A DNA stretch of 64,000 nt from the NCBI GenBank assembly GCA_905147135.1, contig LR990049.1, forward strand, positions 9,317,428-9,381,427, given 5' to 3'. Shown piece by piece: positions 47,031 through 60,335 of the stretch. Source of the DNA: Blastobasis lacticolella. Taxonomy: Eukaryota; Arthropoda; Insecta; Lepidoptera; Blastobasidae. A model generated the notes under the pieces. The model was not told the origin of the DNA. It saw nothing but the letters and a program-made list of their open reading frames with translations, and searched no databases. The stretch's first letter is position 1, and every line of letters begins with the position of its first letter. Both the position numbers and the translations under genes were made by a program.

Positions 47031-49800
47031 TCGAACGTTTCGTTTGCTCGTGATAATGCAGAGGTATTCTGTAAGACTAAGTTGTAGTTAGGTTACACTA
47101 AAGTTTACTTGAATGAAAGTTTGGTATACCTTGAGTAGCTTCCCGTGAAAGGTTTTAATCGAGAGAGTAAATAATCAGAGCCATAAATAATATCTGGACG
47201 TCATTTATTTTTTGCTTGGATACGAAAATTTCTGATTCTGAATCACCTTTGATGATTAACTTGTTATGTAAACACAAACTATAATGGTTCATGGCTCTAC
47301 GGAATAGAAAATCGAACGCGAACAGAAATAATGTTGTTCATTCAAACGTCGTTGAACAGCGTCATATCTAACTAATATTTTTATGGATAAGCCTTGAAAA
47401 TGCCTCATTATAATAACTGCTATACTTATTTCAATGAAGATACCATATTCATTAACTTAACTACAATAATTATGTATGTGAATGATGACATCAGATTGTA
47501 TATTATTCAGGCCACGCTACGTTAGAAATTTTTTCTCACGCATCATCAAGTTTAAGTTAAGACTGTGCATGTAGTATTTTATCAAGAATTAAGGCTAATG
47601 TTTGTTCACACACGTGAATATCCGTAATGAGCTTGCTTTCGTTTCCTTCGTGCACTTAAAGTATATCAAGTAAATTGGTTCGACTTTTTATTTTGTCGGC
47701 AGGTATCAAAGCACTACTGGCAATCAGAAAATTTATTTGGTTCAAAGTTTCAACAAGATACGTACTTATTTCACTGCGATACGAACTGAGGCAATTGCAT
47801 TGGACGGAGTCTTTCATTGAAATTCAAATTGGTAACTATTGTGAACCGTATTGAGTGTCGGCCGGAGAAACGGCGGAGACTAATGGCTAACAACCGGCGC
47901 ATTGTCGATGGCCAGTGGAGTACTCCGCGGTTTCGAATTCATAGAACTGGCCCATAACCCCTTCAATTGCGAGAAACGCTTAGCTCAATTGATTCTGTCC
48001 TTTTCAAACGCCGCTATGTCGAGAGATCGTTGGAAGCCACTTTGGATATCCGCATTTGCGTATACCGTGTCGGCCCTTATTGGAAACGAGTATTGAGGTC
48101 AGAACAGAGAACATTTACCTATATACTTATGAGTTAACCATTCTAAAGATACTTATATGTTATACAACACATATTTTGAGGAGACAATTCGTAGGTTCCA
48201 GAATTTTTTGAAACTTGAAATGTTTGAAGGTACTAATTTCCACTGAAAATTGAAACTATAATGTACAGACGTGTATCTGTAATTTATTCACTTACCACAT
48301 ATTTTTTTGATCTGAAAGTACAACGATGGTTGGAAAATGGCGACATTTGATGTGAACACGAATTTCTGTAACGTTGCAGTGGTGCAATAGAGTGCTGAAT
48401 GAATAATCGCTGTAGTGTGGTGTGACCGCAACTGTGACGTCACTGTGGGCAGCGACGATACGCTGATTTTTACTGCCATAAAAACTTCAATTGGTAATAT
48501 GATTTTAATTTCATCATCTATTAATGGGTTTCTTTTAATTACTTATTAATCGAGTTGAACACTACCTTCTACGTCTACATTTTTTTTCGAAAATGTACCC
48601 TTGACGGTAAAGTGAAACGATCCATATAATATGTATGTGGGTACTTTAGCTTTAAACGTAAATCATTGCGAGATGTCCAGTGGCTGTTGCATCAGTACAT
48701 TGTAAGCTGCGGCATGTAATCAAACACCGGTGATACATCATGCCCCAGAAGTAATCTGTGTACACGTACATTACACAACATCTCATGAGGAAATTATATG
48801 CGAAGATTTTTCGTATATTCCTTTCTGCGTTTATAGATGCCACGTAAAGCGGTCGCCGAGTATTGTCCAGTTTCCAACGTCGATAGTCTAAACTGTCGTT
48901 GTGTAACACAATAGATTTGACTATAACGGAAGATATTGTTTGTTAGATAACTTGAAAATATTCATATATTCTTAATTGGGTTTATTCCATCCATGTTACA
49001 TCTAGGTTTCCATTTTTAGTATCATCGTAACCGTAACGTCAAAGTATCCGTTTATAATACAGGCAATAGTTTCCTTCGCATAAATGTCCGGAAGGTATGA
49101 ATATATACGTTCTCGACGTAAATACCTGAGACACTAGTTAGTGAGTTATGTAGGTAGTAAAGTTTAATATTCATTTACGTGTACCTATGTTGGAGGGGTT
49201 GCTGACCGCTCGTTAGATGATCACGCCGAAAATAGTAACAAGTCCAAATAAAAATATTTTTTCATAGCAAGCTTTTATCGCGCGTTCTCTATGATCAGTC
49301 AGAGTATTTGGCAAAACTAATCAAACGAGCTCAAACTCGATGGGTTAACCATGCGTAGTTAAGGAGTTCATATGGCCACCTCCCGTCTCCATCATGAGAA
49401 TAGCTCGATAGTATCCTAACATTGCATTGTCACCGCACTTACACTAGTGTGCAAAACAGTTCAATCGGGAAATGGGTCAAATGAATCTTCCAAGAACACA
49501 CATGGGAACATGTGAAACTAAATAAAAGCTTGCAACAAGCTCGATATGCACTACATCCGATCGCCTTCAAAAACTAGTCCTCCTACGTAACTGCACCATC
49601 CTGACGAATTGTACGAGCACGTATTTTATTTCAATGGTGATACTTGTATTAGCCGTATTGGTTTTGCAACAGCGTACGGTTGAGTGGCGTGCACGCACTG
49701 AAAACTCCGGAGCAGAACAATAACTCGACAACAATCGGGCAGCGGGCTGTCATTCGCGCGTGCCGGCAGACCATGTAATGTTATGTAGTTTAAGGCACCT
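47031..49800. other. No gene recognised
   Basis: Mostly unique-looking AT-rich DNA. Small GC-rich patches (for example 47840-48080 and 49680-49790) have short ORFs without domains. Confidence 0.35.
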
Positions 49801-49904
49801 TTTTATTGCCTATAGAGGCATACGGTCAGATGGTCCATATGACACCAAAGTAAACAGTTCCTGAAAAGATTCGTCTCTTAAGAGTCGTCGTTCGCTGGGG
49901 CGAT

Positions 49905-50040
49905 GACGACGACGTGGTTGACTAATCATCATCAGCCGTATCTCCACCAAAACTGGTTCTGTACCATCCGCGTCCAGCCGGTACCGACACCCTTTACCAG
50001 GTCGCCGGTCCACTTTGCGGGAGGTCTACCCAACTTAACC
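49905..50040 (-). pseudogene. C-terminal relic of an RTE-type LINE
   Basis: Read on the minus strand from about 50035, the peptide KLGRPPAKWTGDLVKG then GWTRMVQNQFWWRYG ends at a stop inside a GATGATGATTAG tail. GRPPxKWTxDLV...W is the usual end of RTE ORFs from a lineage other than the one at 6723. Only about 40 codons remain. Confidence 0.65.
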
Positions 50041-50694
50041 AATCCCTGTCGTATCGTCTGCATATAAAACTTGAGTCGCCTGCGAATATTTCTGCGTGCG
50101 AATAGCCTAAAACAGCGATGAGGACGAGTAGGCTAATTCTTGCCAGATGTTGTTGGAAGTTATGTTTCAAAAGTCTACAGCCAACAGAGCTGCAAAACAA
50201 GAAACATCTACATTATTATGTAGATATACTCACAACATATACTAGTAAGAGTCACGGCAGTTTATGGAACCGTAAGACTTGATGGCCAATAAATTCTAGC
50301 TATAAAACTGTTTATCGGACCGATACTTGTTGAAATGAAACTTATCATTTCAACATTCATTGTTAAGCAATAGTCTTTTAATTATCAAACACAATGAATA
50401 ACTCTAAAAATTTATGAAGCAACACAAACATTTACTCATATTAATTCATATACATATTTATGTAATTAATTTAGGTTTACAAGACGTTCACATGCCTAAA
50501 CCTAAATCTGCGAATTTGTAAACAAACCGCAGGAAAAACACATTAAATTTGCGCGACTGTCAGTTCTGCCCGGACTCCTGCTTGCTTGAAGACTTGTCTA
50601 AAGAACGCGCTGTCTGCATCGCTTAGTTTTTGGACTGGAAACATGGTTTATGTTTGACATGTTAAAATGAAGATAAATGTTTTACGAACTTGCC

Positions 50695-50780
50695 TATGTG
50701 GCGTCGTGGTGCTGAGTACTCCGTGACGAGGAATTCGCGGCTGCAGCGTACCGCGGATTCGATTCCAAGCCACAATGGAA
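50695..50780 (+). repeat. tRNA-derived SINE head
   Basis: GTGGCGTCGTGGTGCTGAGT, then CGCGGATTCGATTCCAAGCC (B box) and CCACAATGG resemble the head of lepidopteran SINEs. The downstream body is short and no tail was found. Confidence 0.5.
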
Positions 50781-51785
50781 ACGTTAGTCATTGTATTTAG
50801 CTGACTACCTTCTGAATTGCATTAGCCTCATAAAAATATGGGTATATGACGTATGATGCTACCAATCCGATTGCGATATGGAACTATGACGTCGAAGTTT
50901 ACTCATCGATATACCTAGGGACTGACTCAATGGCTGATCACAACACAGAAAGTTCAAGGTTTAACTGTCGAAACGAGAAGCATGATTGTGCACTAAAACG
51001 TTCCTCAGTCATTTAACTTAATGCTTGATAGTAAAAATTAGGAAAGGGCTTTTGGATATTCCCGCTGGAAGTGGTTAGGGGTTATAACTACTTTTGATAC
51101 ATACCTAGTAGAACTTTTAATTTTCATTTCACATGGTTCTAATTAGTGGCAAACAATTTAAGAATAATGTCAAACAAAAACCGGTACAAAATGTTTGTCA
51201 CCCATTCGGAAACTGTGTCAAACGACATTATGAAACTAGTTTAATACGGACAAAACATCTGTTTCTTCCTGATTTTAATCCTTTATTCAAAGAAGAGTGC
51301 GTCTGCATAACAAAATATACAAGTATGGAATTAATGTCAATATATTATAATCCTAATCTCTGTTTGTACCAATTAAATAAATGAATAAAATTATCATTAG
51401 TAATAGAGACATTTTAGTCTCTATTCTATTATTAAATAATTCAGATAAATGTAAGTTTTGTTCATGTAATATGAACTGAAGAAGCACTCAAAACGCATAA
51501 ATGCGGTCATTATTACGTAAAATATTCTAAAGTAACAAGGTTGTGTAGACAGAAATGACACAACCGATATCTATATCTATGTAAATAATCGAATCGCTGG
51601 ATAAATTTTCATGAAAGTTTCTGCTAATCTTTAGATAACCAGTAATCCTATGAAGTTTGGTACCCTTGAGCTATACCCAAAGCCAGGACGGGTCGCTAGT
51701 CAGGTATAAATTAATTCTGAGTACACAGGATAGAGACTTTCTGTGCCTTTACAACTGGCATGCCTAACACCTACCCCGAATAAAT
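50781..51785. other. No gene recognised
   Basis: The ORF at 51133-51384 (83 codons) has no known motif. The rest is AT-rich and featureless. Confidence 0.3.
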
Positions 51786-52200
51786 CATCATCATCATCTT
51801 GGCGTTATTTTTTTTTTTTGTGTCATACGGTAGGCAAACAGGCAAGCGGGCCACCTGATGGAAAGTGGTCACCACTGCCTATAGACATTAGCAACACCAA
51901 GAGTATCGCTAATGCGTTGCCCACCTCTATAACACATTGCTCTGGCAGCAAAAAGCAAATGCCACTCCACTGCCAAAGCCACGGTTCCCCAAATCCCCAC
52001 CCCATGGAGCACTGGAAACCTTACTCACCGGCAGAAACACAATACTATTTAAAAGAGTATTATTTAGCTGCGATATTCTGTAAGGTGGAGGTACTTCCCC
52101 AGTCGGGCGGCTCCAATTCGAACGAGATACCCCGCTATGCCCTACCTCTCTTATGTCCCGGTAACGCCCCCGCACGGCAGGCGAGGGCCCAGGGCCTACC
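51786..52200 (-). mobile_element. Nested insertion: SINE-like family A copy 3 inside an RTE-type tail
   Basis: Family A copy 3 (51809-52150, minus strand) has TTAT on both sides (51805-51808 and 52151-52154). Outside lie the two halves of an RTE-type 3' end: CCCGGTAACGCCCCCGCACG with GGGCCCAGGGCC on the right and TCATCATCATCTTGGCGTTA on the left. Joined, they resemble the tail at 9915-9987. The 158-codon ORF across this region is fortuitous. Confidence 0.8.
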
Positions 52201-52960
52201 TACCCCGAAACAATTATGAATTAAGTAGTAACCCGATTAAAGTATCAGAAAGAATCGAAGACATTGAAGTGAAATTACCAAATCCTGTTATCGGGGTATA
52301 CTCCATTAACCTTGTCCACGGTAGTTAGATCCACGTGCAATCGAGGCTCACGTTCTCGAAGGCGAGTTGACGGCTAGGGATTACCCTTGCTCGTGACTTT
52401 GGCACGTGAAGCGAGCGTCATTCTATCTATCCACAGTTTAAGAAGCCATAGATTCAAGGCGCTTGGCGATTGACGTACGAAATTGACAAAAATAATGGAT
52501 AAAGGCGGTAGCGCTTATATGGCCTCACAAATGGTGCAAATATGTGGACCGTTATTGTGGGCCGATTGGCATCACTTGACGGTATAGAAACTATGAGTAA
52601 TCATTATGTTATTGTTAGAGTAAATGCAATGTATGACGCATTTACTAGGTTAGGTTATAGGTTTCAATTAAAAATAGGGCTTGTTTCTAGGACTTCATAG
52701 TCAGGTAGAGCCATTATCACTCCAATTGTTACGTAGGAGGTAGTTCGTACTGTCCCTAGGTTCCAAATAATTATTTATTTCTATATATAGTAGGATATCT
52801 AATATAACATATTACATTTCATGTAGGTATAACAACAATTCGTGTTTTTATCTTATCTTAGCCAATAATAGAATATCACAGCGAGTGTATTAAATACTCT
52901 TTTTAGGATCAGCATGAAATGGAACACAAAATCCAAACTAAGTAATATTACATATGGGAA
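52201..52960. other. No gene recognised
   Basis: Includes two CACGTG palindromes (about 52332 and 52403) in a moderately GC-rich stretch; no coding signal. Confidence 0.3.
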
Positions 52961-53060
52961 AGTAACTCTCCCTGTGTGTATGTTACCTACGCTTTGTTCA
53001 CACCTAAACCGTTGAACAGATTTCGATCAAATTTGTCAAGAAAATTAATGATAAGCTGAC
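52960..53060 (+). repeat. Decayed interspersed repeat (AGTAACTCTCCCTGTGTG type)
   Basis: GAAAGTAACTCTCCCTGTGT, then CACCTAAACCGTTGAACAG and TCGATCAAATTTGTCA follow a very common lepidopteran repeat end. Confidence 0.5.
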
Positions 53061-53837
53061 TGAGATAAAAAGCTAGTCAACAATTTTAGTTAGTCAATAA
53101 GTACTTACACTTGCAAAAACACCGAATCTCACGCTCTAGTGAAATTTATCTACGATAGTTGTACGCTATTTATGCAAGACGTCTCCATTACACATTTCCG
53201 AATTAGTCACATTTCGAAATAGTGAATTCAATCAAACAAACGCCAGCGCAAGCGCAACGTTAAACTGTTTCCCCCGGCCCGGCACGCTCCATTGGAAATA
53301 TCGGGTATGTATAATTAAACAGTACGGTCAGCAAAATCAATATTGCAAGTTTTTTTTCACAATAATTGGAAATGCGAACATTAGCAGCTTGTTTATTTAT
53401 TACGAGCAGCTATAATAAATACCTACGAGTAATTTTGCTCTAATTATAATTTATTGCGGAAAAATATGTATTTTCAGTAAAACAAGTTCAACATTTTCCT
53501 TACCTGTTATAATATTATGGTTTTATATATTTTTCCTTATTCACGTAACAGTTTCTGCGTATCGTGATATACTGTTGGTTATTTAGCGGTTTCCGACTGT
53601 ACCTACTGGGAGCAGAGTGGAGTGCAATCAGGGAAGCGCGCTCCGGCGAGTCGGCTTTGTTTACTTCATGCTTGTAAACGGCCAATCAAATGGCTAATGC
53701 CCGTGAATAGGTACTATTGAAGAGTCTGCGCCCAGCTTCAATTTTACGAATGGAATTCACCGATTCAAACGATAACATGTTCGCTACTAGTGGTCCCAAC
53801 GAGATTCATTCGCGTACACCTACTTTACCCCTATCTG

Positions 53838-53990
53838 CCCTTTTTTCTTGCTTATAAACCTTCCTCTTGAATCACTCTATCTATTGTTGAAAACTGCAAA
53901 ATCCGTTGCGTAGTTTAAAAGACCTAAGCGTATATAGATACATAGGGACAGACGACGGGAAGCGACTTTGTTTTATACCAGGTATGTATA
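53838..53990 (+). repeat. Decayed interspersed repeat (CTCTTGAATCACTCTATC type)
   Basis: CTTGAATCACTCTATCTATT, AAATCCGTTGCGTAGTTTAA and GACGGGAAGCGACTTTGTTT appear in the order of a widespread lepidopteran short repeat. Better preserved than the neighbouring copies. Confidence 0.6.
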
Positions 53991-54944
53991 GATGTATAAT
54001 GCTCGTACTAACAGGCAATAATTATGCACATGTTTCTGTAATGAGCGCAGTCAACTAAAGCCAACAACCAGAAGCAGGTCGTCGGATCACTAGTGCAACG
54101 TAAAACTGTCAAGTACCAATGATTTACGTTCACGTGCTTACCGGTGCACTGATCCGAACCTATTTTGCAACTATTATATCACCGCAACCAGTAAATAGTG
54201 CAATTATGTGTTACCTACTTGAAATGAGGCATGAGCAGTAATAAACACTAAACAAGTCAAAGATTTGCACAGTAAACTGCCGAGTCATCGGTTGACCAAT
54301 GACCCAATGTCGAGCGTATTCAAACGTAAAACGAATGCAAGTCATTGTAATTGACAAAGATAATAGCAAATAGAAATATTTATAGAGCAATGTTCCATAC
54401 CTTATAGCCTGATAAATTACATTCTAAACAGCAAAATATTTAATACGAAGAAGGCAATCAAAGGAATAAGCAAGTGAAGCCGTACTTAGACGGAAGGAAA
54501 GTAGTTATTTGATACAGCCTTTTGACGCCATTATTGGGGTCTTGTCGTGTGCCCGTTATCATACTGGTTTGTGCAAGTCGTGTATTTTTACTTGAAAATC
54601 GCCTACTTACACACCTATTACCGGTAGTTAGACTCGTGTTAATCGGCGCCGGTGTAGTTTTATCTCTGTGAGAGTTGAAACCGGGTTCAATTCACCTGCG
54701 AGATTTCGTCTATCTGGCACAGATCAATTGGATTAATGTTTCTAAATAGTAGCCGTGTGATGTACGATAGGGTTAAGGGTATAAGTCCTAGGATTTATAT
54801 TTATATGTACTAGAGATCTAAGCGATCCGACCCAGTGTCGCACAGATTTTCTTTACATGCATATATTAAATCTACATATAAACCATCTGTAAGAAATTCT
54901 CTGAAAAACTGATGTTATAAACCGCATAAAAACCCGTTCCGTGG
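53991..54944. other. No gene recognised
   Basis: Unique-looking AT-rich DNA; no coding or RNA signal. Confidence 0.3.
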
Positions 54945-55150
54945 TATATTTATTTATTTAAAACTTCATGCACATTACAGTACAATGGCGGACTTAAAGC
55001 TACGTAGCTTTTTCTACAAATCAACCAGAGAGCAATTACCTAAAATTACAAGGCGGTGCAAAAAAAAAAGGAGATAAAAGAACATAAACAGACTAAAAGT
55101 AACATTAATTAAATTAGCATGTCAAACGTTCACAGACCGAAACTTATAGA
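54945..55150 (-). repeat. LINE 3'-end remnant, family C
   Basis: The TATTTATTTATTTAAAACTT tail is followed by TACAATGGCGGACTTAAAGC, CAACCAGAGAGCAATT and CAAGGCGGTGC. Related to 17425-17630 and, weakly, 30986-31040. Confidence 0.55.
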
Positions 55151-55156
55151 GAGTAT

Positions 55157-55190
55157 GATAGGAGAGAGAGAAAGAGAGAGAGAACAAGGA
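55157..55190. repeat. GA-rich microsatellite
   Basis: A run of GAGAGA/GAAAGA units, about 30 bp, slightly interrupted. Confidence 0.7.
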
Positions 55191-55355
55191 ACTGAACATA
55201 ACAAGCTACTACTCAACAACACTACTGCCTAAACACTAAGTAGGAGTTAGTAAGTAGTTCAGGAGGACATAGCGGATTCACAAAGAGACGCGGAAAGCGA
55301 CATTAATTTATACTATGTAAGAGTGCATCGTGGGCAACTCTGTTGGCCATTAAAT

Positions 55356-55474
55356 GGGCAGCAGCGTTTTCTGGCAGCGACCCGCCGCCTGGAGATTATG
55401 GCAAAACCCTCCATGTGGAAGAGACTCAGGTCCAACAGTGCACTGATATGGGCTGTTGATTGATGTGATGATGT
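55356..55474 (+). repeat. LINE 3'-end remnant, family B, copy 3
   Basis: GGGCAGCAGCGTTTTCTGGC, GCCTGGAGATTATGGCAAAA and GGGCTGTTGATTGATGTGAT are collinear with 5727-5940, with the same TGATG-type end. Confidence 0.5.
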
Positions 55475-56870
55475 GAATGTATATCTCGTAAAGGTGCCAA
55501 TTATTAATTAAAGTATTATTATTTTAAGTAAAGAGGTTTTACATCTAAAAATATTGCGCAACAAATGGATTTGATTGAATCCTATCACTTTATTAAATTA
55601 TTTAAATTACAAATTAGTGTGGTAAATACATAAATAAACATGAATGAATAGGTTTTTCATAGACATTATTTAATATACACTTAACACCAGGTGAGAACCA
55701 GGTGGAGATGGCAGTCTATTATCTGACTATTTTTTAAGGTTGCAAGTTGAGGCTGTTTGGCAGTTTTACCTTAGTGCGTTTGCTCACAATTTTTTGTCTA
55801 GATAGGTATTTTAGTTGTGATTTGTGGTGATATTTAATGTTTCTTCTTAGCAAGTGTGTTTGCTAGGAAGAAACATTAGTGTAAAATATCTTTTTTTATT
55901 TATTTATTGCTTCATAAGTTACATTAACATTATCGTATCACACGCGTGTATTCATTGGTATTACGTCACACACTTAAATCTTTAGTCATTGTACAGAATA
56001 TCTGTACTGACTATCTGATATCTGTATTAGGTACCTACTTTACAACGGAGTACATGAATATAGTTGTTCGTACACGGAAGAAAAATCAGTAAGAATATAG
56101 TTTAAAGAGGTCGGTTCGTACATTGTTGTGTTGGGGTTATCTCCGAAACTACAGCACCGAGTTAGACATTTTTCCAATGTTAGGAAGCTACATTCTTCCT
56201 GACTGGGCAGTCTTATTACCATCATATTAGGAACATTATACAAAGTACCTACATTTTGTTCTTTGAAGAATGAAACACATTCAACAAAATACATTTGTTT
56301 CCACAGATCGTGATAATGCAACGCGTTACAAATTACATCTATATCGATTCATCACGGTTGCGGTTTATAAATAAGAGTAGTAGAACAATTCTACCGGCGG
56401 CGATAAGGGAATTCATTATATGGTAGTAACGCAATATATATACAAACGTATTGTTACTTGCCTATACAAATAAAATATATTCGGCGAAATTCAACGTATC
56501 CAACAACTCAGTTGAAAATAGACTTGATTTACTTATAACATCAATAACAGTTTGTAAGTATGTTTATTGAATAACATAACAACTTCCATGGGTATATACA
56601 TAAATGGAGAGATATGGTATTTTTCATGCCGATAATAGCAATTGAAAACAGTTCCACTCGAGGCAAGTGGTTCAAAAATAGGGCCTCTAATGAACGAAAT
56701 AAGTGCCTACTTACATCAGATATCCAATTTTAGAACCCATACTGGTTTTGAAAACACTTACGTAAGACTTCAATTTAGTTCAATTGTGAATAGCCACTTC
56801 GAGAATACAATATTCCCACCGGCGCGTTACGTTATTAGCAAAGAGAGCACCAACAGTCACAGCGATTAGC
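55475..56870. other. No gene recognised
   Basis: AT-rich. A TTTTTTTATTTATTTATTGC run near 55889 could be another LINE 3' tail. ORFs at 56040 (minus) and 56642 (plus) have no known motif. Confidence 0.3.
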
Positions 56871-56879
56871 TTTAATCGA

Positions 56880-57135
56880 TTCTTTGGCAGTGCCGGAATG
56901 GCGGCAGGTATAATTGAAAGACGCCATCTATCCCTGATGGAGACTAGAAAGCGTCACTTTCTCGGTGTGGTGAACATTAATTCGGAGTTCACGTTGATTT
57001 TGGAGACGCCACGGTCGTCGCCGGCGCACCGGCTTCGTTACGCCGAAAGAAACTCCACTTTTTGTCACTCGCCTCTAACAAGGGGCGAACAAATGCGCCG
57101 CTTTTCTAAACGCTTTCTGTGCCGTGTCGGATGAG
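56880..57135. other. GC-rich segment with 78-codon ORF, unassigned
   Basis: A plus ORF (56898-57134) starts MAAGIIERRHLSLMETRK and is Arg-rich, with no recognised family. Raised GC and CpG content suggests an exon or regulatory element; no splice sites convincingly frame it. Confidence 0.25.
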
Positions 57136-58631
57136 CACAAAATTGTCGTGGACATAGTTAAGGATTTAATAATAACCTTAGATGCTTTATTGTGTGCCTA
57201 TAAACGCTGTTACTTATTTTCGTCGCTAAATGCGAGCTTGTAGCATCTAGATACAGAGGATCCATAATTCAAATGTCAACTATCTCAAGGCACTTTGGAG
57301 GTATTTTTAAACTGTAAGTTTTTAAGTAAGCAGCTCTTCTAAGTAGCATATAATGCAAGTGTCTATTCTTTCGTTTTTCTTGCAAATGTATAGAGAGGCC
57401 TACATCTCATGAGAATGTAGGTCACCGTAGCGTATCATATGTATCAGATATCTATAAAAAATCGCACAACTCGCCTACTAGTTAGTTCAGTCGATTTTAA
57501 TATGAAATACGTTACTGCTTAGATTTCCATTCCACCGTACGCAGGTGTCTGCTTGTCGGATTCGTTCTAGTTTCTGATGTAGGTATCATATCAGGTCAGT
57601 GCTGTTATGTTGTTTATTGAGGTCGTAGTACTGTAGCTAATAGTTGCGTTGAAATATAAAATGTTCCTTTTCGTCCCATTTCGTAGCTAAAATTCGTAGT
57701 TTAGGGTCAAAAGACACCTTAAAATCCTTGTGGTAATCTAATCATGATTAGACTCAAAGAGTTTTATGGGTAGACTAAAGTTGTTGAGATCTAAGAAGTC
57801 CAAATTCACAGGTGCCGTTTTCTATTAATCTCAATAACTATTGGTAATCTGGCCAACGGATCGAGTTCCCGCCATTTGGCATAAGCTGTAAAGATGTTGC
57901 CTTATTAAATCCTACTGTTCAGTTTAATCGTCGTATCCACACTGTGTATCCACAGTACCGGACCCTCACCCATTTGCAAGTCAGCACTTATGGGGTTTGA
58001 TCCCGCACACCGCTGCGTGGGATTGCGGCTCGTTTCTTGCGGTTATCGGCTGCTCTGGCCCTGACTGAGAATTATGGACTCTCTAATGCTTTGTAAGGAT
58101 TGCATTGTGCACAGTTAAGGCTTCGGTGTCGCGACACAGCCTACGCGACGTGTGTTCTACAACTTAGCATAATTTATTGCCGTACAATGGTCAACTTAGA
58201 AATTGATCTGCTCTGCTGTACGGAGCATTGATCATATATTTCGTTACTCTACTTCTTGTTTCAGGTCATGGTTTATCTGTGTTAGTACTTTTTGCTTGAG
58301 ATTTTTATAGTTGCATTTTAGTAACATTACGAACAATGTATTTGTGCCATTTCCGACAGATTAATTGGAGCAATCTTCTTCACTCCGCTCAGCAGGTCGC
58401 ACTTGGCAATATTTTAAAGGAAACCTCTATAGAACCTCAATAGAACAGGAAATGAGCAGGTGCACATTTTTTATTCTACGCAGTGACATAAGAGTCAGTA
58501 AATGAGTGTCTGTAAATGTCACCCATAAATTTTGTTTTTATTATTGCGGTTCTGCATTTTATTGTTTTTCAACCTTGCTCTCTCTAACGAGTCGAATATA
58601 TCGCAAATACATTCGACTTCATTCGATTCGA
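57136..58631. other. No gene recognised
   Basis: No coding signal. 57950-58150 is more GC-rich and may be decayed repeat. Confidence 0.3.
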
Positions 58632-58999
58632 ATCATCATCTTGGCGTTAATGTCCCCGTTGTGCTCTCGTGCGCGAGGACGCGGGGTCCGCCTTTGACCA
58701 TGATCCAAGATCTGGCAGATAAGTTAATTGCGGAGCGGAAACAGTAAAGCAACTGCCATCTGACCTCCATGACCCTATTACCAGGGAAACCTGACCAAAT
58801 TGGATCATGGTTACACATTCAGTCGCCTGAATGTGCAAGTTTCATCACGATGTTTCCCTCACCGTGCGAGCATCGGTTAGTTTTCAACTTATGTACGTAA
58901 TTCAGAAAATAGTCATTGGTATGGAATGCCATGGGGTTCGAAACCTGTACCTATCGCTTACGAGTCAGACTCCTTAACCATTAGGTCACCAACGCCCAC
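58632..58999 (-). repeat. tRNA-derived SINE with RTE tail (family D), copy 3
   Basis: Read on the minus strand it starts GGGCGTTGGTGACCTAATGG (A box), has B box GGTTTCGAACCCC, then ATACCAATGACTATTTTCTG, ATGATCCAATTTGGTCAGGT and GGCGGACCCCGCG, and ends TTAACGCCAAGATGATGATT. Confidence 0.87.
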
Positions 59000-60335
59000 A
59001 TATCGCAAATATATCTAATAATACATCCGTACAACCGTAATAAAATTTTATTTACTTTTACAATTTTATTATTATTGATAGGCATTTATAGTAACTGGTT
59101 TTCGTAGTAAATTTCTCATTCAATAAAACTTATTACTCCGCTGGATATTAATAGAAACGTTAAACACTTTCACTAGTCTACCGAAATTACCTACAAATTC
59201 GAAATTGATTATAGTTTGAGTGAAACGTCAGTTCACGCCATTCACCGTCTCACTTAGAAGAGGTAAATATTTCTTTTTATACGTACTTTGAGTGCTGTGT
59301 TGGTGGGTCTTCCAAAAGTAATACAGATATTAGATACCTCAAAGAAATTGGACATAGAGGCAAGATACCTTGATAAAGCAGCAAATAGCTGTCATGCTTG
59401 TCATTACGTGGCGTTCCACTCTTTCTGGTATAATAAAACTGAAATTACGTGTTTGTATACAAAATTAATTTGGCCTTGAGATTGTAGAGATTACAAAACA
59501 CAACCACTGGCCGTACGAACAATTGTACAGGAGGTACCTACTCATAACATCCACAAATAGTGATCATAAAACAGAAAATGTATAGTGCCTTTTATGAATG
59601 AACCCACCGTGGCCTGGGAACTTTCGGTACCTAATTCTGCATAAATTATTCATGGGAATCACATTGCCTTGTCGAGAGTGAATTTCTTACGGATATTTTT
59701 CTAAATTCCTTCACAGTAATGACGGTATACCTACTTACATTGTTAATTAAAAGTCACGATCTAGATTTAGCTGAGACTGAGAGTTTATTGTTATTGTTTC
59801 CTAGCAGGAACGCGTTAACAATAGACCTTACTAGATAGTTGAGAATACGTAACCGGACAGTTATATGCCCAGTCGTAAAACGTATTCTAATCTATTTCCT
59901 ATATACTCGCTGATATACTCAGACAAAGACGTGAAAAAAACGGATAAATAATATTCAGACCAATTCTAAGGCTTTCCAGACCCACTGTACCATTGGCCGC
60001 ACCTACATCTAGTATGGTGAAACTATGCTTGTTAGTGTAAAGTATATATGTATGTGCCTCATAGCCAGGCTTAAGGGGAGGCTTATGTCGCTCAAAAACA
60101 TCCTGCGGTAGCGGCAATGGTAGATAAGTATTAATTAAGTTATAGAGCAATTACTAGCCCTAATATCTGTTTTACTACTCTTCGAAAATAAAGGCGATAC
60201 GGCAACTGACTTCAAAATGTTACTCAAACAATTAAAATCAACTGTTTATTTGGACAAATAATAAGAAAATCAAAGATACGGAACGCGCTACAGTAAACAA
60301 AGAAGCGGAGTGCACCATGGCATTCGGTCAGTTCG
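59000..60335. other. No gene recognised
   Basis: Short ORFs only, AT-rich, no motif. Confidence 0.3.

Noticed and set aside
51743..52219. 158-codon plus-strand ORF
   Set aside because: It crosses a repeat copy in antisense orientation and an RTE-type tail; similar chance ORFs appear in the other family A copies.
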